Positions 8,802 through 17,692 of a stretch of 64,000 bases of DNA are shown here, piece by piece; within the stretch, counting starts at the first letter, position 1; the number at the start of each line of letters is the position of its first letter. The position numbers and the translations under genes are program-made. Under the pieces are notes generated by a model, which saw nothing but the letters and a program-made list of their open reading frames with translations, was not told the origin of the DNA and did no database searches. Location: NCBI RefSeq assembly GCF_010894405.1, contig NZ_JAAIYA010000006.1, positions 62,001-126,000 of the forward strand, given 5' to 3'. The stretch comes from Pyxidicoccus caerfyrddinensis (GTDB lineage Bacteria > Myxococcota > Myxococcia > Myxococcales > Myxococcaceae).

Positions 8802-8974
8802 GGCCAGCGGTGCTCCGTGCCCTGCGGACGGCCCGGCCCCCGAGCCGAGGGCTGCCGGTGTCGGGGCGAGGTGCACCCTCGTGGCGTGTTACCCCATGAA
8901 GGGGGGAGCCTCGGCGCGGAGTTTGTGACGGACGCGCGTGTCCTCTCGCCCGGGGCATGGGGAGGCCCTCCGCC

Positions 8975-10753
8975 ATGGAAGTCCCGGCGGTCCTCCAGGA
9001 ACTGGTGGTGGTGCTCGGCGTCGCCGTGGCGGTGGTGCTCGTGCTGAGCCATGTGCGGCTGCCCACCATCGCCGGCCTCATCGCGGCGGGGGCGCTCATC
9101 GGCCCGGGTGGGCTGGGGCTGGTGCGCGACGCGGCCCGCATCACCGTGCTCGCGGAGATTGGCGTGGTGCTGCTGCTGTTCAGCATCGGCCTGGAGTTCT
9201 CCCTGGCGAGGCTGCGGCGGCTGTGGCGGGTGCTGCTGCTGGGCGGCGGGCTCCAGGTGGGGCTCACCGCGCTGGGCGTGCTGGCCGGCGCGCTGGCGCT
9301 GGGCGTCCCGCCGGCCCGGGGCCTCTTCTTCGGCTTCCTGGTGGCGCTGTCCAGCACGGCCATCGTCCTGCGCGCGCTGACGGAGCGGCACGAGGTGGAC
9401 GCGCCGCACGGGCGGCTCATCATCGGCGCGCTCATCTTCCAGGACCTGTGCGTGGTGCCGATGATGCTCGCGATTCCGCTGCTGGCCGGTCAGCGGGGCG
9501 GGGCGGGGGCGCTCCTCGCGGTGCTCGTCAAGGCGACGCTGCTGGTGGTGGCGACGGCGGTGCTGGGGCGCACGGTGGTGCCCCGCTTCCTCAAGGACGT
9601 GGCGGCCACGCGACGGCGCGAGGTGTTCATCCTCGCCGTGCTGGGGTTGTGCGTGGGCATCGCCTGGGTGTCCGCGCTGGCGGGACTGTCGCTGGCGCTG
9701 GGCGCCTTCCTCGCGGGCATCGCCCTGGCGGATGGGGACTACGGGCACCAGGCGCTGGCGGACGTGCTGCCGCTGCGCGAGACGCTCTCCAGCTTCTTCT
9801 TCATCTCCGTGGGCATGCTGCTGGACGTGCGGGTGCTGATGGAGCGGCCGCTGCTGGTGGCCGCGCTGGTGCTCGGCGTGCTGGTGCTGAAGGCGCTGGT
9901 GGGCGCGGTGAGCGCCATGGTGATGCGCTTCCCGCCATGGGTCGCGGTGCTGGCGGGGCTGGGCCTGGCGCAGATTGGCGAGTTCTCCTTCGTGCTCGCG
10001 CACGAGGGGGCGGCGGCGGGGCTGCTGAGCGCGGACGAGCAGCGGCTGTTCATCACCATGAGCGTGCTGACGATGGCGGTGACGCCGGTGGCGCTGCACT
10101 TCGGGCCGAGGCTGGCTGCGGGGGCGGCGCACCTCAAGCGCCTGGAGGCGCTCATCGGCGCGCACGGGCCGCACCACCTGGAGCAGTCGCACAGCGAGGC
10201 GCTGAGCAACCACTACATCATCGGCGGGCTGGGCACGGCGGGGAAGCTGGTGACGCGGGCGCTGCGGGAGAGCCAGGTGCCGCACGTGTGCATCGACCTG
10301 GACCCGGAGGTGGTCACCGAGGCGCGGCGGCGGGGCGAGTCGCTGTACTACGGCGACATCACCAGCGCGGAGATTCTGGAGCGGGCGGGCATCCACCGGG
10401 CCAGGGCGCTGGTGCTGCTGCTGGACGACCCGGTGGGCGCGGCGAGGGCGGTGTCCACCGCGCGGCGGCTGCACGCGAGCGTGCCCATCCTGGTGCGGGT
10501 GCAGCGGCTGGGAGACATCGCGGACCTTCGCGAGCGCGGGGCCAGCGAGGTGCTCGCGGGAGAATTGGAAACGGCGCTGGAGGCGGTGTCGCGCGTGCTG
10601 AAGTCCACGGACCTGCCGGAGGAGGTGGTGGTGCGGCTCCTGGAGACGCTGCGGAAGGACCATCCGCACGGCCCGGAGTCGAACGGGCCACCTCCTCCCA
10701 CGCTGCCTCCGCCGCCGAAGGGCCTGCCGGAGCGGACGGAGTACCGGCACTGA
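8975..10753 (+). CDS. KefB/KefC-like CPA2 cation:proton antiporter with RCK domain
   Basis: 592 residues. The N-terminal part (about 1-385) is a 12-13 helix CPA2 exchanger with the conserved GLEFSL and LSSTAIVL segments and an FQDL motif. A cytoplasmic RCK (TrkA-N) domain follows, with the nucleotide-binding glycines GGLGTAG near residue 417 and the acidic IDLDPE about 25 residues later. Family members exchange K+ or Na+ for protons under nucleotide or redox control. The ATG at 8975 is chosen because GGGGAGG lies 9 bases upstream; an ATG at 8957 overlaps that site. It converges, with only 10 bases between stops, on a TrkA-type regulator/antiporter pair. Confidence 0.9.
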   Translation: MEVPAVLQELVVVLGVAVAVVLVLSHVRLPTIAGLIAAGALIGPGGLGLVRDAARITVLAEIGVVLLLFSIGLEFSLARLRRLWRVLLLGGGLQVGLTALGVLAGALALGVPPARGLFFGFLVALSSTAIVLRALTERHEVDAPHGRLIIGALIFQDLCVVPMMLAIPLLAGQRGGAGALLAVLVKATLLVVATAVLGRTVVPRFLKDVAATRRREVFILAVLGLCVGIAWVSALAGLSLALGAFLAGIALADGDYGHQALADVLPLRETLSSFFFISVGMLLDVRVLMERPLLVAALVLGVLVLKALVGAVSAMVMRFPPWVAVLAGLGLAQIGEFSFVLAHEGAAAGLLSADEQRLFITMSVLTMAVTPVALHFGPRLAAGAAHLKRLEALIGAHGPHHLEQSHSEALSNHYIIGGLGTAGKLVTRALRESQVPHVCIDLDPEVVTEARRRGESLYYGDITSAEILERAGIHRARALVLLLDDPVGAARAVSTARRLHASVPILVRVQRLGDIADLRERGASEVLAGELETALEAVSRVLKSTDLPEEVVVRLLETLRKDHPHGPESNGPPPPTLPPPPKGLPERTEYRH

Positions 10754-10763
10754 AGCAAGGCCG

Positions 10764-11897
10764 CTACCGCCCGAACAACCCCCGCTTCTTCTGCGGCTTT
10801 CCGCCCTGCGCGCGGGACAGGCGCTCGCCGAGGATGCGGCTCATCTCCAGCGCCACGGCCGGGTTCGCCATCACCACGCTGCGGAAGTCCTCGCGGCCCA
10901 CCGCCGCCAGCTCGCACGCGGCGGCCGTCACCGCCGTCGCCGTGCGCGGCTCGCCCGTCAAGAGCGCCAGCTCGCCGAAGAAGCCGCCCGGCTTCACCGT
11001 GGCCACCACCTGCGCCGCCGAGTCCTTCAGCTGCACCTCGCCCGACAGCACCACGAAGAACGTCTCCCCCGGGTCACCCTGGCGGAACAGCTCCGTGCCT
11101 CCGGGGTGGTGCAGGTGCTCCGCGCCGCGCGCCACCGCCTCCAGTTCCTCGTCCCGCAGCGGTGCGAGGAAGTCCACCTTGCGCAGCGTGGCCGCCAGCA
11201 CCGAGCCCACCCCCGCGCCCAGCGGCGGCTCGGCGCTGAGGAAGTCCACCGCCGCCCCGAGCTGCGAGCGCCGGGACACCATGATGACGGTGTGCCCCGC
11301 GCGCAGCATCGTGCTCCCCTCCGGCAGCGTCGCGTGGCCCTGCGGGTCCACCACGCCAATGAAGACGCACTCGCGCGGGAAGCCCGACGTGGCGCGCACC
11401 TGCGCCACCGTCTGCCCCGCCACCCGCGCGCGCATCGGGAGGGCCAGCTCGAACAGCAGCGTGTCCCCGTCTCCCAGGGGCAGCGTGCCCGCCACCTGCG
11501 GGAAGTCGATGGCCGTGGTCATCTTCGCCACCACCACCTCCGCCTCCGCCACCAATTCCTTCACGCCCGCCAGCCGGTAGGCCTCGCGGTAGCTCGTGTC
11601 CAGCATGCGCACCATGAGGCGCGCCCCGGACGTGCTGCGCACCAGCATGGCGAAGGCCAGGTTCTCCGAGTCGCGCGCCAGCACCCCCGCCGCCACGTCC
11701 GCCGTGCCGATGCCCGCCGCCTCCAGCACCCGCGGGTTGGTGGCGTCCCCGCACACCGTCACCGCGCCCACCTCCTCGAAGATGCGGTGGCAGACGGTGG
11801 CGTCCCGCTCGATGACGGTGACGGTGTGCTGCTCGGCCACCAGCCGCGCTGCCAGCACGCTGCCCACCCGGCCTCCACCCGCGATGACGATTTTCAC
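10764..11897 (-). CDS. TrkA-type RCK protein with C-terminal cyclic-nucleotide-binding domain
   Basis: 377 residues in three modules. RCK_N at about 1-135 has the Rossmann signature GGGRVG at 7-12 and the acidic VIERD. RCK_C lies at about 140-220. A cNMP-binding (CAP-like) domain at about 245-360 has FRQGDPGETFFVVLSGEV and the phosphate-binding-cassette-like FFGELALLTGEPRTA. TrkA proteins gate K+ uptake by NAD(H) or ATP binding; a CAP module on the same chain is uncommon and suggests a second nucleotide input. It begins with GTG inside the stop of the antiporter gene upstream (GTGA overlap), so the two products are very probably a functional pair. Confidence 0.9.
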   Translation of the reverse strand: MKIVIAGGGRVGSVLAARLVAEQHTVTVIERDATVCHRIFEEVGAVTVCGDATNPRVLEAAGIGTADVAAGVLARDSENLAFAMLVRSTSGARLMVRMLDTSYREAYRLAGVKELVAEAEVVVAKMTTAIDFPQVAGTLPLGDGDTLLFELALPMRARVAGQTVAQVRATSGFPRECVFIGVVDPQGHATLPEGSTMLRAGHTVIMVSRRSQLGAAVDFLSAEPPLGAGVGSVLAATLRKVDFLAPLRDEELEAVARGAEHLHHPGGTELFRQGDPGETFFVVLSGEVQLKDSAAQVVATVKPGGFFGELALLTGEPRTATAVTAAACELAAVGREDFRSVVMANPAVALEMSRILGERLSRAQGGKPQKKRGLFGR

Positions 11898-13480
11898 GAC
11901 GCCTTCCTCCCGTGGCCCGCGTCCCCTGTGTCGCCGTGCAGCACCTTCTCCAGCGAGAGCGTCCGCTCATCCAGCTGCGCCAGCATGTGCTCGGCCGTGG
12001 CCTCGGGGATGAGGCCGTTGCGCCGCGCCCCCTGCAGCGCGGTGCGCTCCGCGTCGATGAGCCGCCGCCGCATGGAGATGAGGTCCCTGGCGCCCTGCGC
12101 GAGGTGCTGCTCGTTGAGGCGCCGCAGCTCGCGCTCGGCGCGGGCGATGTTGACCTGGTACTCGCTGCGCAGGTGGTCATACGCGGCGCGGGGCACCAGC
12201 CCCTGCTCGTGCAGCACCTCCAGCTCCTGGTGCGCCGCGCGGCTGGCGATGAGGCGCCCGCGCTGCTCCGCCATGGACAGGGCCACCTCGTCCTGGTGGA
12301 AGAGGCCCAGCCACTTGAGCACCTGGCTGAGCATCAGCCCCTGGCCCACCAGCGACACCAGCGTGACGCCGAAGGCGATGGCCACCAGCTTCTCGCGCGC
12401 GGGCGTGGCCTCCGGGAGGCCCAGCGCGAGGCCGATGGACAGCGCGCCCTTGATGTTGCCGGCGATGAACACGTGCTGCCAGCGCAAGGGGAGCGCCTCG
12501 GCGGGGCGCAGCCAGCGCAAGAGCAGGAAGGGGATGTAGGCGCCCACCGCGCGCCCGGCGAAGACGCAGGCCACCGCCAGCAGCGTCTCCGGCACGTAGC
12601 CGCTCAGCGTCTCCGGCTTCGTGGTGAGCCCCACCGCCAGGAAGAGGAAGGTGTTCACCCCGAAGGTGGCGTACTCCCAGAAGGTGTGGATGGCCACCTG
12701 GCTCTGCGGGGCCACCTCGCGCCGCAGGGTGACGCCCACCGCGAGGCCCGCGACGACGGCGGAGATGGCGCCGGACAGGTGGAGCTGCTCGGCCACCACG
12801 AACGAGGCGAGCGCCACCGCCGTCGTCACCATGATTTCCGCCAGCGGGTCCTCGATGCGGCGGATGACGAAGCCGCCCAGCAGGCCCAGCGCCAGCCCGA
12901 CCACGCCCCCGCCCACCGAAGCGAGCAGCACCCGCGCGCTCATGGTGGCGATGGACGGCGCCGCCTCCCCGGCCACCACGCTGGCGATGGCCGCGTAGAC
13001 CACCAGCGCGGTGCCGTCGTTGAAGAGGCTCTCACCCTGCATGATGCCGGCCAGACGCGGCGGCACCGGGGCGCGGCGGAAGGCGTAGAGGATGGAGACG
13101 GTGTCGGTGACGGACAGCAGCGCGCCCAGCAGCAGCGCCGGCCACACCGGCAGGCCCACGGTGAAGTGGAGCGCGGTGCCCGTGGCGCCAATGGCCAGCA
13201 CCATGCCCAGCGTGGACAAGAGGAAGATGGGCAGTGCGTTGGCGCGGATGCCGGACAGGTCCGCGGTGATGCCGCCTTCAAATAGCAGCGCCGGCAGGCA
13301 GACGAGGAACACCACCTCCGGGTTGAGAGGTGGGACGCCGGGCAGCAGGTGGCCCACGGAGATGACGAGCCCTCCCACCACCAGCGCGACGTTGTACGGC
13401 AAGCGCGCGCGCTTGGCCGCGACGGCCAGGACAATCGCCGCCACCATCAACCCGATGACCAGGGGCATCTCGACGTGCAC
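11894..13480 (-). CDS. NhaP-type CPA1 Na+(K+)/H+ antiporter
   Basis: 528 residues. The first 400 are 12-13 hydrophobic helices with the CPA1 hallmarks LPALLFEGG, SVTDTVS and ESLFNDGTALVVY (near residue 150). The last 120 residues are hydrophilic and helical, typical for the regulatory tail of NhaP proteins. It exchanges Na+ or K+ for protons across the inner membrane. The GTG at 13480 is used; an ATG 12 bases further in is an alternative. It is the first gene of a two-gene operon with the RCK-cNMP protein, which is a plausible regulator of its gating. Confidence 0.9.
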   Translation of the reverse strand: MHVEMPLVIGLMVAAIVLAVAAKRARLPYNVALVVGGLVISVGHLLPGVPPLNPEVVFLVCLPALLFEGGITADLSGIRANALPIFLLSTLGMVLAIGATGTALHFTVGLPVWPALLLGALLSVTDTVSILYAFRRAPVPPRLAGIMQGESLFNDGTALVVYAAIASVVAGEAAPSIATMSARVLLASVGGGVVGLALGLLGGFVIRRIEDPLAEIMVTTAVALASFVVAEQLHLSGAISAVVAGLAVGVTLRREVAPQSQVAIHTFWEYATFGVNTFLFLAVGLTTKPETLSGYVPETLLAVACVFAGRAVGAYIPFLLLRWLRPAEALPLRWQHVFIAGNIKGALSIGLALGLPEATPAREKLVAIAFGVTLVSLVGQGLMLSQVLKWLGLFHQDEVALSMAEQRGRLIASRAAHQELEVLHEQGLVPRAAYDHLRSEYQVNIARAERELRRLNEQHLAQGARDLISMRRRLIDAERTALQGARRNGLIPEATAEHMLAQLDERTLSLEKVLHGDTGDAGHGRKAS

Positions 13481-13558
13481 GGCCGGAGTCTTCCAGAACC
13501 GGCGCGCCAGCGCACGGGGGGATGTGGAGGAACCCGCGTGCTGTCCTGACGGAAACCT

Positions 13559-14725
13559 TCAGCGCTTCAGGCGGAGGATGAGGTCCTTGCGCGGGCCACA
13601 GTCGCCGCGTCCGTCGCAGTTGCTGGTGGTGACGTACAGATGGCCGTCCGGACCCATGTTGACCTCGCGCAGCCGGCCGTAGGTGTCGCGCAGGTACACC
13701 TCGTGGCGAGCCACGCGGGCGGGGTTGTCCTGGGCGAACTCCACGCGGTGCAGGTGCTTGGAGCCCAGCGTGCCGATGAGCAGCGAGCCCTTCCACTCGG
13801 CAATCGCGGTGCCGGTGTAGAGCGCGGCGCCGCCCGGGGGCATGGCGTCCTCGAAGGTGAGCGACGGCGTCACCTGCCCCTGGCGCGTCTCGCACGCGTA
13901 GATGCCGGGCCAGCCCAGGTTGTCCCCGCGCCGCGCGAGGCTCACCTCGTCATGGCCCCGGCGCATCGTCTCACCGCTGGGTCCGTGGTCGGTGAGGTAG
14001 AGCGTCGTCGCGTCCTTCCAGGCCCAGCCTTGGAGGTTGCGGATGCCGGTGAGGAACGCGGGGGAGTTGGGGAACGGGTTGTCCTGTGGCACCTGTCCCT
14101 CGGGCGTCAGGCGCAGCAGCTTGCCGGCGGGGTCATTCACGTCCTGCGAGCGGTCCGGCTCTCGCGAGTCGCCCGTGCCCACGTAGAGCATGCCGTCCGG
14201 GCCGAAGTGGATGCGACCGCCGTCATGGTACGTGGCGGAGGAGATGCCGCCGAGGATGACCCGGTCGAAGGTGGCCGTGGCGTGGTCCTCGGACAGCGTC
14301 CACCGCTCCACGCGGTTCTCATCGCGGCCGCTCGCGTCGGTGGTGACGTACACGTAGAACTGCCGGTTCGTGGCGAAGTCCGGGTGCGCGGCGATGCCGA
14401 GCAGGCCGCCCTCGGCGGTGCTCGTCGTGCGGAGGGTGGCCACGGGATTCGGCTGGAGGGCGCCGGCCTTGAGCAGGCGCACGCGGCCGGGGCGCTCGGT
14501 GACGAGCGCGTCGCCGCCGGGCAGCCAGGCGATGCCCCAGGGCACCTCCAGTCCCTCCGCCACCACCTCCACGTCGAAGGGCACGGTGCCGTCGGCGCCC
14601 CAGCCGTCCTCCACCAGGATGCAGTCCTGCGGGGAGGCGGTGCCCTGGGCCTGACTCTTCCGGCAGGCGGACGCGAAGGAGGCGAGGACGACGAGGGAGG
14701 AGAGCAGCAGGCGGGGGGCGCGCAT
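13559..14725 (-). CDS. PQQ-dependent sugar dehydrogenase family lipoprotein (YliI-like)
   Basis: 388 residues. It resembles soluble aldose/glucose dehydrogenases, six-bladed propellers that use pyrroloquinoline quinone: GLEVPWGIAWLPGG near the start of the domain, GLLGIAAHPDF, HDGGRIHFGPDG, YVGTGD and GDNLGWPG are all characteristic. The N-terminus is a signal peptide ending in A-S-A-C, so it may be a lipoprotein, although the -3 residue is not ideal. It would oxidise sugars in the periplasm and pass electrons to quinone. It stands alone and is divergent from the toxin cassette. The sugar cannot be inferred. Confidence 0.88.
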   Translation of the reverse strand: MRAPRLLLSSLVVLASFASACRKSQAQGTASPQDCILVEDGWGADGTVPFDVEVVAEGLEVPWGIAWLPGGDALVTERPGRVRLLKAGALQPNPVATLRTTSTAEGGLLGIAAHPDFATNRQFYVYVTTDASGRDENRVERWTLSEDHATATFDRVILGGISSATYHDGGRIHFGPDGMLYVGTGDSREPDRSQDVNDPAGKLLRLTPEGQVPQDNPFPNSPAFLTGIRNLQGWAWKDATTLYLTDHGPSGETMRRGHDEVSLARRGDNLGWPGIYACETRQGQVTPSLTFEDAMPPGGAALYTGTAIAEWKGSLLIGTLGSKHLHRVEFAQDNPARVARHEVYLRDTYGRLREVNMGPDGHLYVTTSNCDGRGDCGPRKDLILRLKR

Positions 14726-14769
14726 GCGGGGATTGATGTCAGCCCGGCGGCGGGCGCGCCAGCGTCACT

Positions 14770-14783
14770 TGACGCCGGCGTCA
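14770..14783. promoter_or_regulatory. Perfect 14-base palindrome in a divergent intergenic region
   Basis: TGACGCCGGCGTCA is its own reverse complement. It lies 45 bases upstream of the sugar dehydrogenase start and 156 bases upstream of the toxin-cassette start, in the only intergenic region of the two divergent units. It could be an operator. No regulator gene is adjacent and GC-rich DNA yields such words by chance. Confidence 0.3.
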
Positions 14784-14938
14784 TGCGGCTGACGAGCCCG
14801 CGCTCCAGCCTGGGGGCCGGTAGGGCGGGCGGACCACCCAGCGCGGGCCAGGACGACCGGACCGGCCCGACGCCGCCGAGCTGGGCGTCAGACGTGTGTC
14901 GTTTCGTCCCTCGGCTGGGGCATTCACAGGGGACGTGT

Positions 14939-16321
14939 ATGCGCGTGAAGCGAAGTTGGGCCGCTGCGTTGCTGCTGCTCTTGCCGGGCGTCGCTTGGAC
15001 GCAGGAGGAGGATGCCCCGGCCATCGAGTCACCGGAGGAAACGTCTCCCGCATCGGAGCCGGAGACGGACGAGCCAGACGCGCTGCCCCCGACGCGCCAG
15101 TGGCACTACCTGAAGCGACTGGATACGACGACGTGGGCGTTGCTGCCTCGCGCGGGCGTGGGGCGTGACGAAGGGTTCGTGCAAATCGAGCCCACGCTCA
15201 TCATCGACGGCGGCGAGGAGTTCGGCGTCAACGTGGGCGCCCCGGTGCGGCTGCGTCTGTGGGGAGGTGGAGAGGGCGCGGGCCTCGTGCGGCGAGAGGA
15301 CTGGGACACGCTCTCCGACTGGGGACAGCTCTTCCGTGGTCTGAAGTTCGGCTCGGACACCGCACCTCTGGCCGTGTGGTTCGGAGGGCTGGAGAACTAC
15401 ACCCTCCTGTCCGGCCATCTCGTGCGGCGCTACTCCAACCGGACGAATCCGGACTACCACCCGGCGGGAGGCTTCCTCCTCGGCACGCTGGGGCCCCTCT
15501 ACACGGAAGCCTTCGCCTCGGATGTGCTGGGAGCGCGTCTCATGGGCGTGGAGCTCTCCCTGGACCTGGAGCATGTCTTCTTCGGAAAGCCGCGCATGCC
15601 CGCCTGCTACACGCTGGCTCTGTCGGCGGTGCATGACTGGGGGCGTGCCGGAGGACGCTCGCCCTCGCTGACGCTTGCGCACCTCGACGCGATGGTCGTC
15701 TTCCTGGTGCGTCCGACGTACGAGGCCTTCGTGTCCGCGGGTTGGGGAGGACGGCCCGGAGAAGGCGGCGCGTGGGGCGCGGTGGTTGGCGCTGGAATCG
15801 ACGTGCTGACGTCCACGCTGGACATGAAGCTGCGGCTGGAGGGACGGCGCCAGCACGGCGGCTTCCGGCATGGCGTCTTCGGCCCCGAATATGAGCTGGC
15901 GCGCTTCCAGGCCTCGGGCGCGGACGGCATGCCGCGGGTGGCCGCCCCCTTCCCGGACGGCCATTCCCTCTACGCCGAGGCGGACGTGGGTTGGGATGCC
16001 GTCAGCTACGGCGGGCTCCAGAAGCACCTGAGCCTGTCGCTGGGAGTGGAGGCCTTCACCTGGGGCCGACTCGACGTGGACGGGCGCGTCGCGGTGCAAC
16101 TGTTCCGGCGCAACCTGGAGCTGGCCGTGAAGGGACTGGGCGTGGTCATGGGGAAGTCTGGGGCGCGCTACCTCGGCGCGGCTGAGGCGCGGTGGCGCTT
16201 CCTCGGCGGGAAGCTCTACGCCATGGGCACGGGAGGCACGCTCCTCTTCCCTGGAGCGGAAGGGATGCTGCGTCCTGGAGCCTTCGCCTCCGTGGGCCTG
16301 GGGATGGACGATGCGCGCTAA
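14939..16321 (+). CDS. Barrel-like exported protein, first gene of the toxin cassette
   Basis: 460 residues. A clear signal peptide (basic start, hydrophobic core ALLLLLPGVAW) precedes an acidic linker and a Gly/aromatic-rich region with alternating polarity that suggests an outer-membrane beta barrel. It shares long sequence blocks with the protein at 936-2348. The toxin gene starts inside its last codons (11-base overlap), so translation is coupled. Order and overlap match the B-A-I arrangement of Sit toxin cassettes in Myxococcus, in which the first gene aids the toxin; that equivalence is inference. The ATG at 14939 is chosen because it gives the signal peptide; upstream codons would add non-signal sequence. 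Confidence 0.72.
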   Translation: MRVKRSWAAALLLLLPGVAWTQEEDAPAIESPEETSPASEPETDEPDALPPTRQWHYLKRLDTTTWALLPRAGVGRDEGFVQIEPTLIIDGGEEFGVNVGAPVRLRLWGGGEGAGLVRREDWDTLSDWGQLFRGLKFGSDTAPLAVWFGGLENYTLLSGHLVRRYSNRTNPDYHPAGGFLLGTLGPLYTEAFASDVLGARLMGVELSLDLEHVFFGKPRMPACYTLALSAVHDWGRAGGRSPSLTLAHLDAMVVFLVRPTYEAFVSAGWGGRPGEGGAWGAVVGAGIDVLTSTLDMKLRLEGRRQHGGFRHGVFGPEYELARFQASGADGMPRVAAPFPDGHSLYAEADVGWDAVSYGGLQKHLSLSLGVEAFTWGRLDVDGRVAVQLFRRNLELAVKGLGVVMGKSGARYLGAAEARWRFLGGKLYAMGTGGTLLFPGAEGMLRPGAFASVGLGMDDAR

Positions 16322-17225
16322 CGCCGTGCTCCGCGAGTGCTCCGCCTACAGCGCCGAGCAGCTCCTCATGGACCTGGAGCGCGTACAGAGGCGGATGGAG
16401 CCCACCCTGGCGGCGTTCGCTTCAGGAGACGCGGAGCAGGTGGAGGAAGCGGCCACTGCGATGCCCGAGCTGATGGGGCAGCTCACCCGCGAGTTCGGTG
16501 CCATCCGCGACGGCGCACGCAAGGCCACCGAGCAGAACGGGAAGTTCATGGCGGCGGCGCAGGCGATGGAGATGCTCACCCTGGTTTCGACGCTGAAGAT
16601 GTCGCTGCCTCGCCTGCCGCCCGCCGCTCCCGCCACTGTCGGCGTGGGCCTCGTCATGGGCCCAGGCGGAGTGATGGCCGGCTCGCAGCTTGTCGTCTCC
16701 GCCGAGTGGGTGGAGATGATTCGGCGGCTGGCGCAGGCAGGCGTCATCTCCATCCCCGCCGTCAGCGCCGCCGTCCGGATTCACGGCGGGCAGGTGATGA
16801 TGGCGCAGGCGAACGGGGACCTGCCGGAGGGGCTGCGCGACGCGCTGGGCGACAGCCCCGAGGTGCGCGGCATGAAGGTGACGGGCAAAGCCGGCGCGGG
16901 CATGTCCGAGCATCCGAAGCACCACGTCATGCCGAAAGAGCGCCGCACATGGTTCGAGGAGCGCGGCTTCAAGGGCGACATGGACATCGACCAGTTCTGC
17001 GTTCGGCTGGAGTGGGCACACCACGAGGCGATTCACGGAGGCGGCAACTGGCGCCTGGGACGCACGTGGCCCAACGAATGGAACCGGATGATCATGGAGG
17101 CGCTACAGCAAGCCGAGCGCAGGGCTGGCCAGATGTTGACGCGAAACGAGATCCTCAACATCGTCGCATCTCGAATGAAGCGCTACGACATCCCGATGAA
17201 GTTCACTCAAGGGAGGAGGCGATGA
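16311..17225 (+). CDS. DUF2380-type polymorphic toxin (SitA-like), putative HNH/AHH nuclease
   Basis: 304 residues. The C-terminal 110 residues carry the myxobacterial DUF2380/AHH-like pattern: a His pair at 204-205 (KHHVMPKE), WFEERGF, then AHHEAIHGGG (His237, 238, 242) and WPNEWNRMI. These His clusters resemble His-metal nucleases. The N-terminal half is helical with a hydrophobic stretch at about 85-135. Unlike the lipoprotein SitA toxins, no signal peptide or lipobox is visible, and no better upstream start exists in this frame. The gene overlaps the barrel gene by 11 bases and the next gene by ATGA. I infer an antibacterial nuclease effector; nuclease activity is not proven by sequence alone. 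Confidence 0.78.
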   Translation: MRANAVLRECSAYSAEQLLMDLERVQRRMEPTLAAFASGDAEQVEEAATAMPELMGQLTREFGAIRDGARKATEQNGKFMAAAQAMEMLTLVSTLKMSLPRLPPAAPATVGVGLVMGPGGVMAGSQLVVSAEWVEMIRRLAQAGVISIPAVSAAVRIHGGQVMMAQANGDLPEGLRDALGDSPEVRGMKVTGKAGAGMSEHPKHHVMPKERRTWFEERGFKGDMDIDQFCVRLEWAHHEAIHGGGNWRLGRTWPNEWNRMIMEALQQAERRAGQMLTRNEILNIVASRMKRYDIPMKFTQGRRR

Positions 17226-17692
17226 CCGATGGACGTTCCTGGCGGGGAGATTGGAAGGCACGCCTGTATGAGCGCGTCCGCGAACGCGGTTACGACTCGC
17301 TCACCGCATTTGCCGAGGCACGTCCTGCCGTCCCGCTGAACCAGCTCGCCGAGGAGCTTGGCAAGGACGACGTCGCTGGGGTGCAGGTGTTGGGCGGATT
17401 GCATGCAGAGGCAGAGCAGCGCAGGAAGGTCACACGTTTCGTGCGCGACGTGCTCGTGCGTGAGCTGTCGGAGACCCTCCCAAATGGCTGGCCGGTCGTG
17501 CTGGACCGTGACTCCCGATTCGCGGTCGCCAAGGCGCTCGGCTGCTGGTACGCCGACACCCCTGATACTCACAAGGAGCGCGTTGACCGGGTTGGCGATG
17601 CGCTCTTCGCCAATCCACCGCCCGCTGGCTGGCGCCCGCTTGGCCCCGACGACGAGATTCTCCGGACGCTCTTGCCGGACGAAGAAGCCTGA
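17222..17692 (+). CDS. Putative immunity protein of the DUF2380 toxin
   Basis: 156 residues, soluble, no signal peptide. The start ATG shares its bases with the toxin stop (ATGA) and has a strong GGGAGGAGG at 17211-17219, stronger than that of the toxin, as expected for an immunity gene made in excess. The sequence is helical and charged (RLYERVRERGYDSLTAF, QRRKVTRFVRDVLV) with a short C-terminal region ending in acidic residues. No family is recognised. GC content falls here relative to the flanks, which suits a gene that moves with its toxin. The role is assigned from position only. Confidence 0.6.
   Translation: MTDGRSWRGDWKARLYERVRERGYDSLTAFAEARPAVPLNQLAEELGKDDVAGVQVLGGLHAEAEQRRKVTRFVRDVLVRELSETLPNGWPVVLDRDSRFAVAKALGCWYADTPDTHKERVDRVGDALFANPPPAGWRPLGPDDEILRTLLPDEEA

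Noticed and set aside
8363-10750. A 795-codon frame opposite the KefB-like antiporter
   Set aside because: It is composed of Arg/His/Gln-rich low-complexity sequence, the typical shadow of a GC-rich membrane-protein gene.
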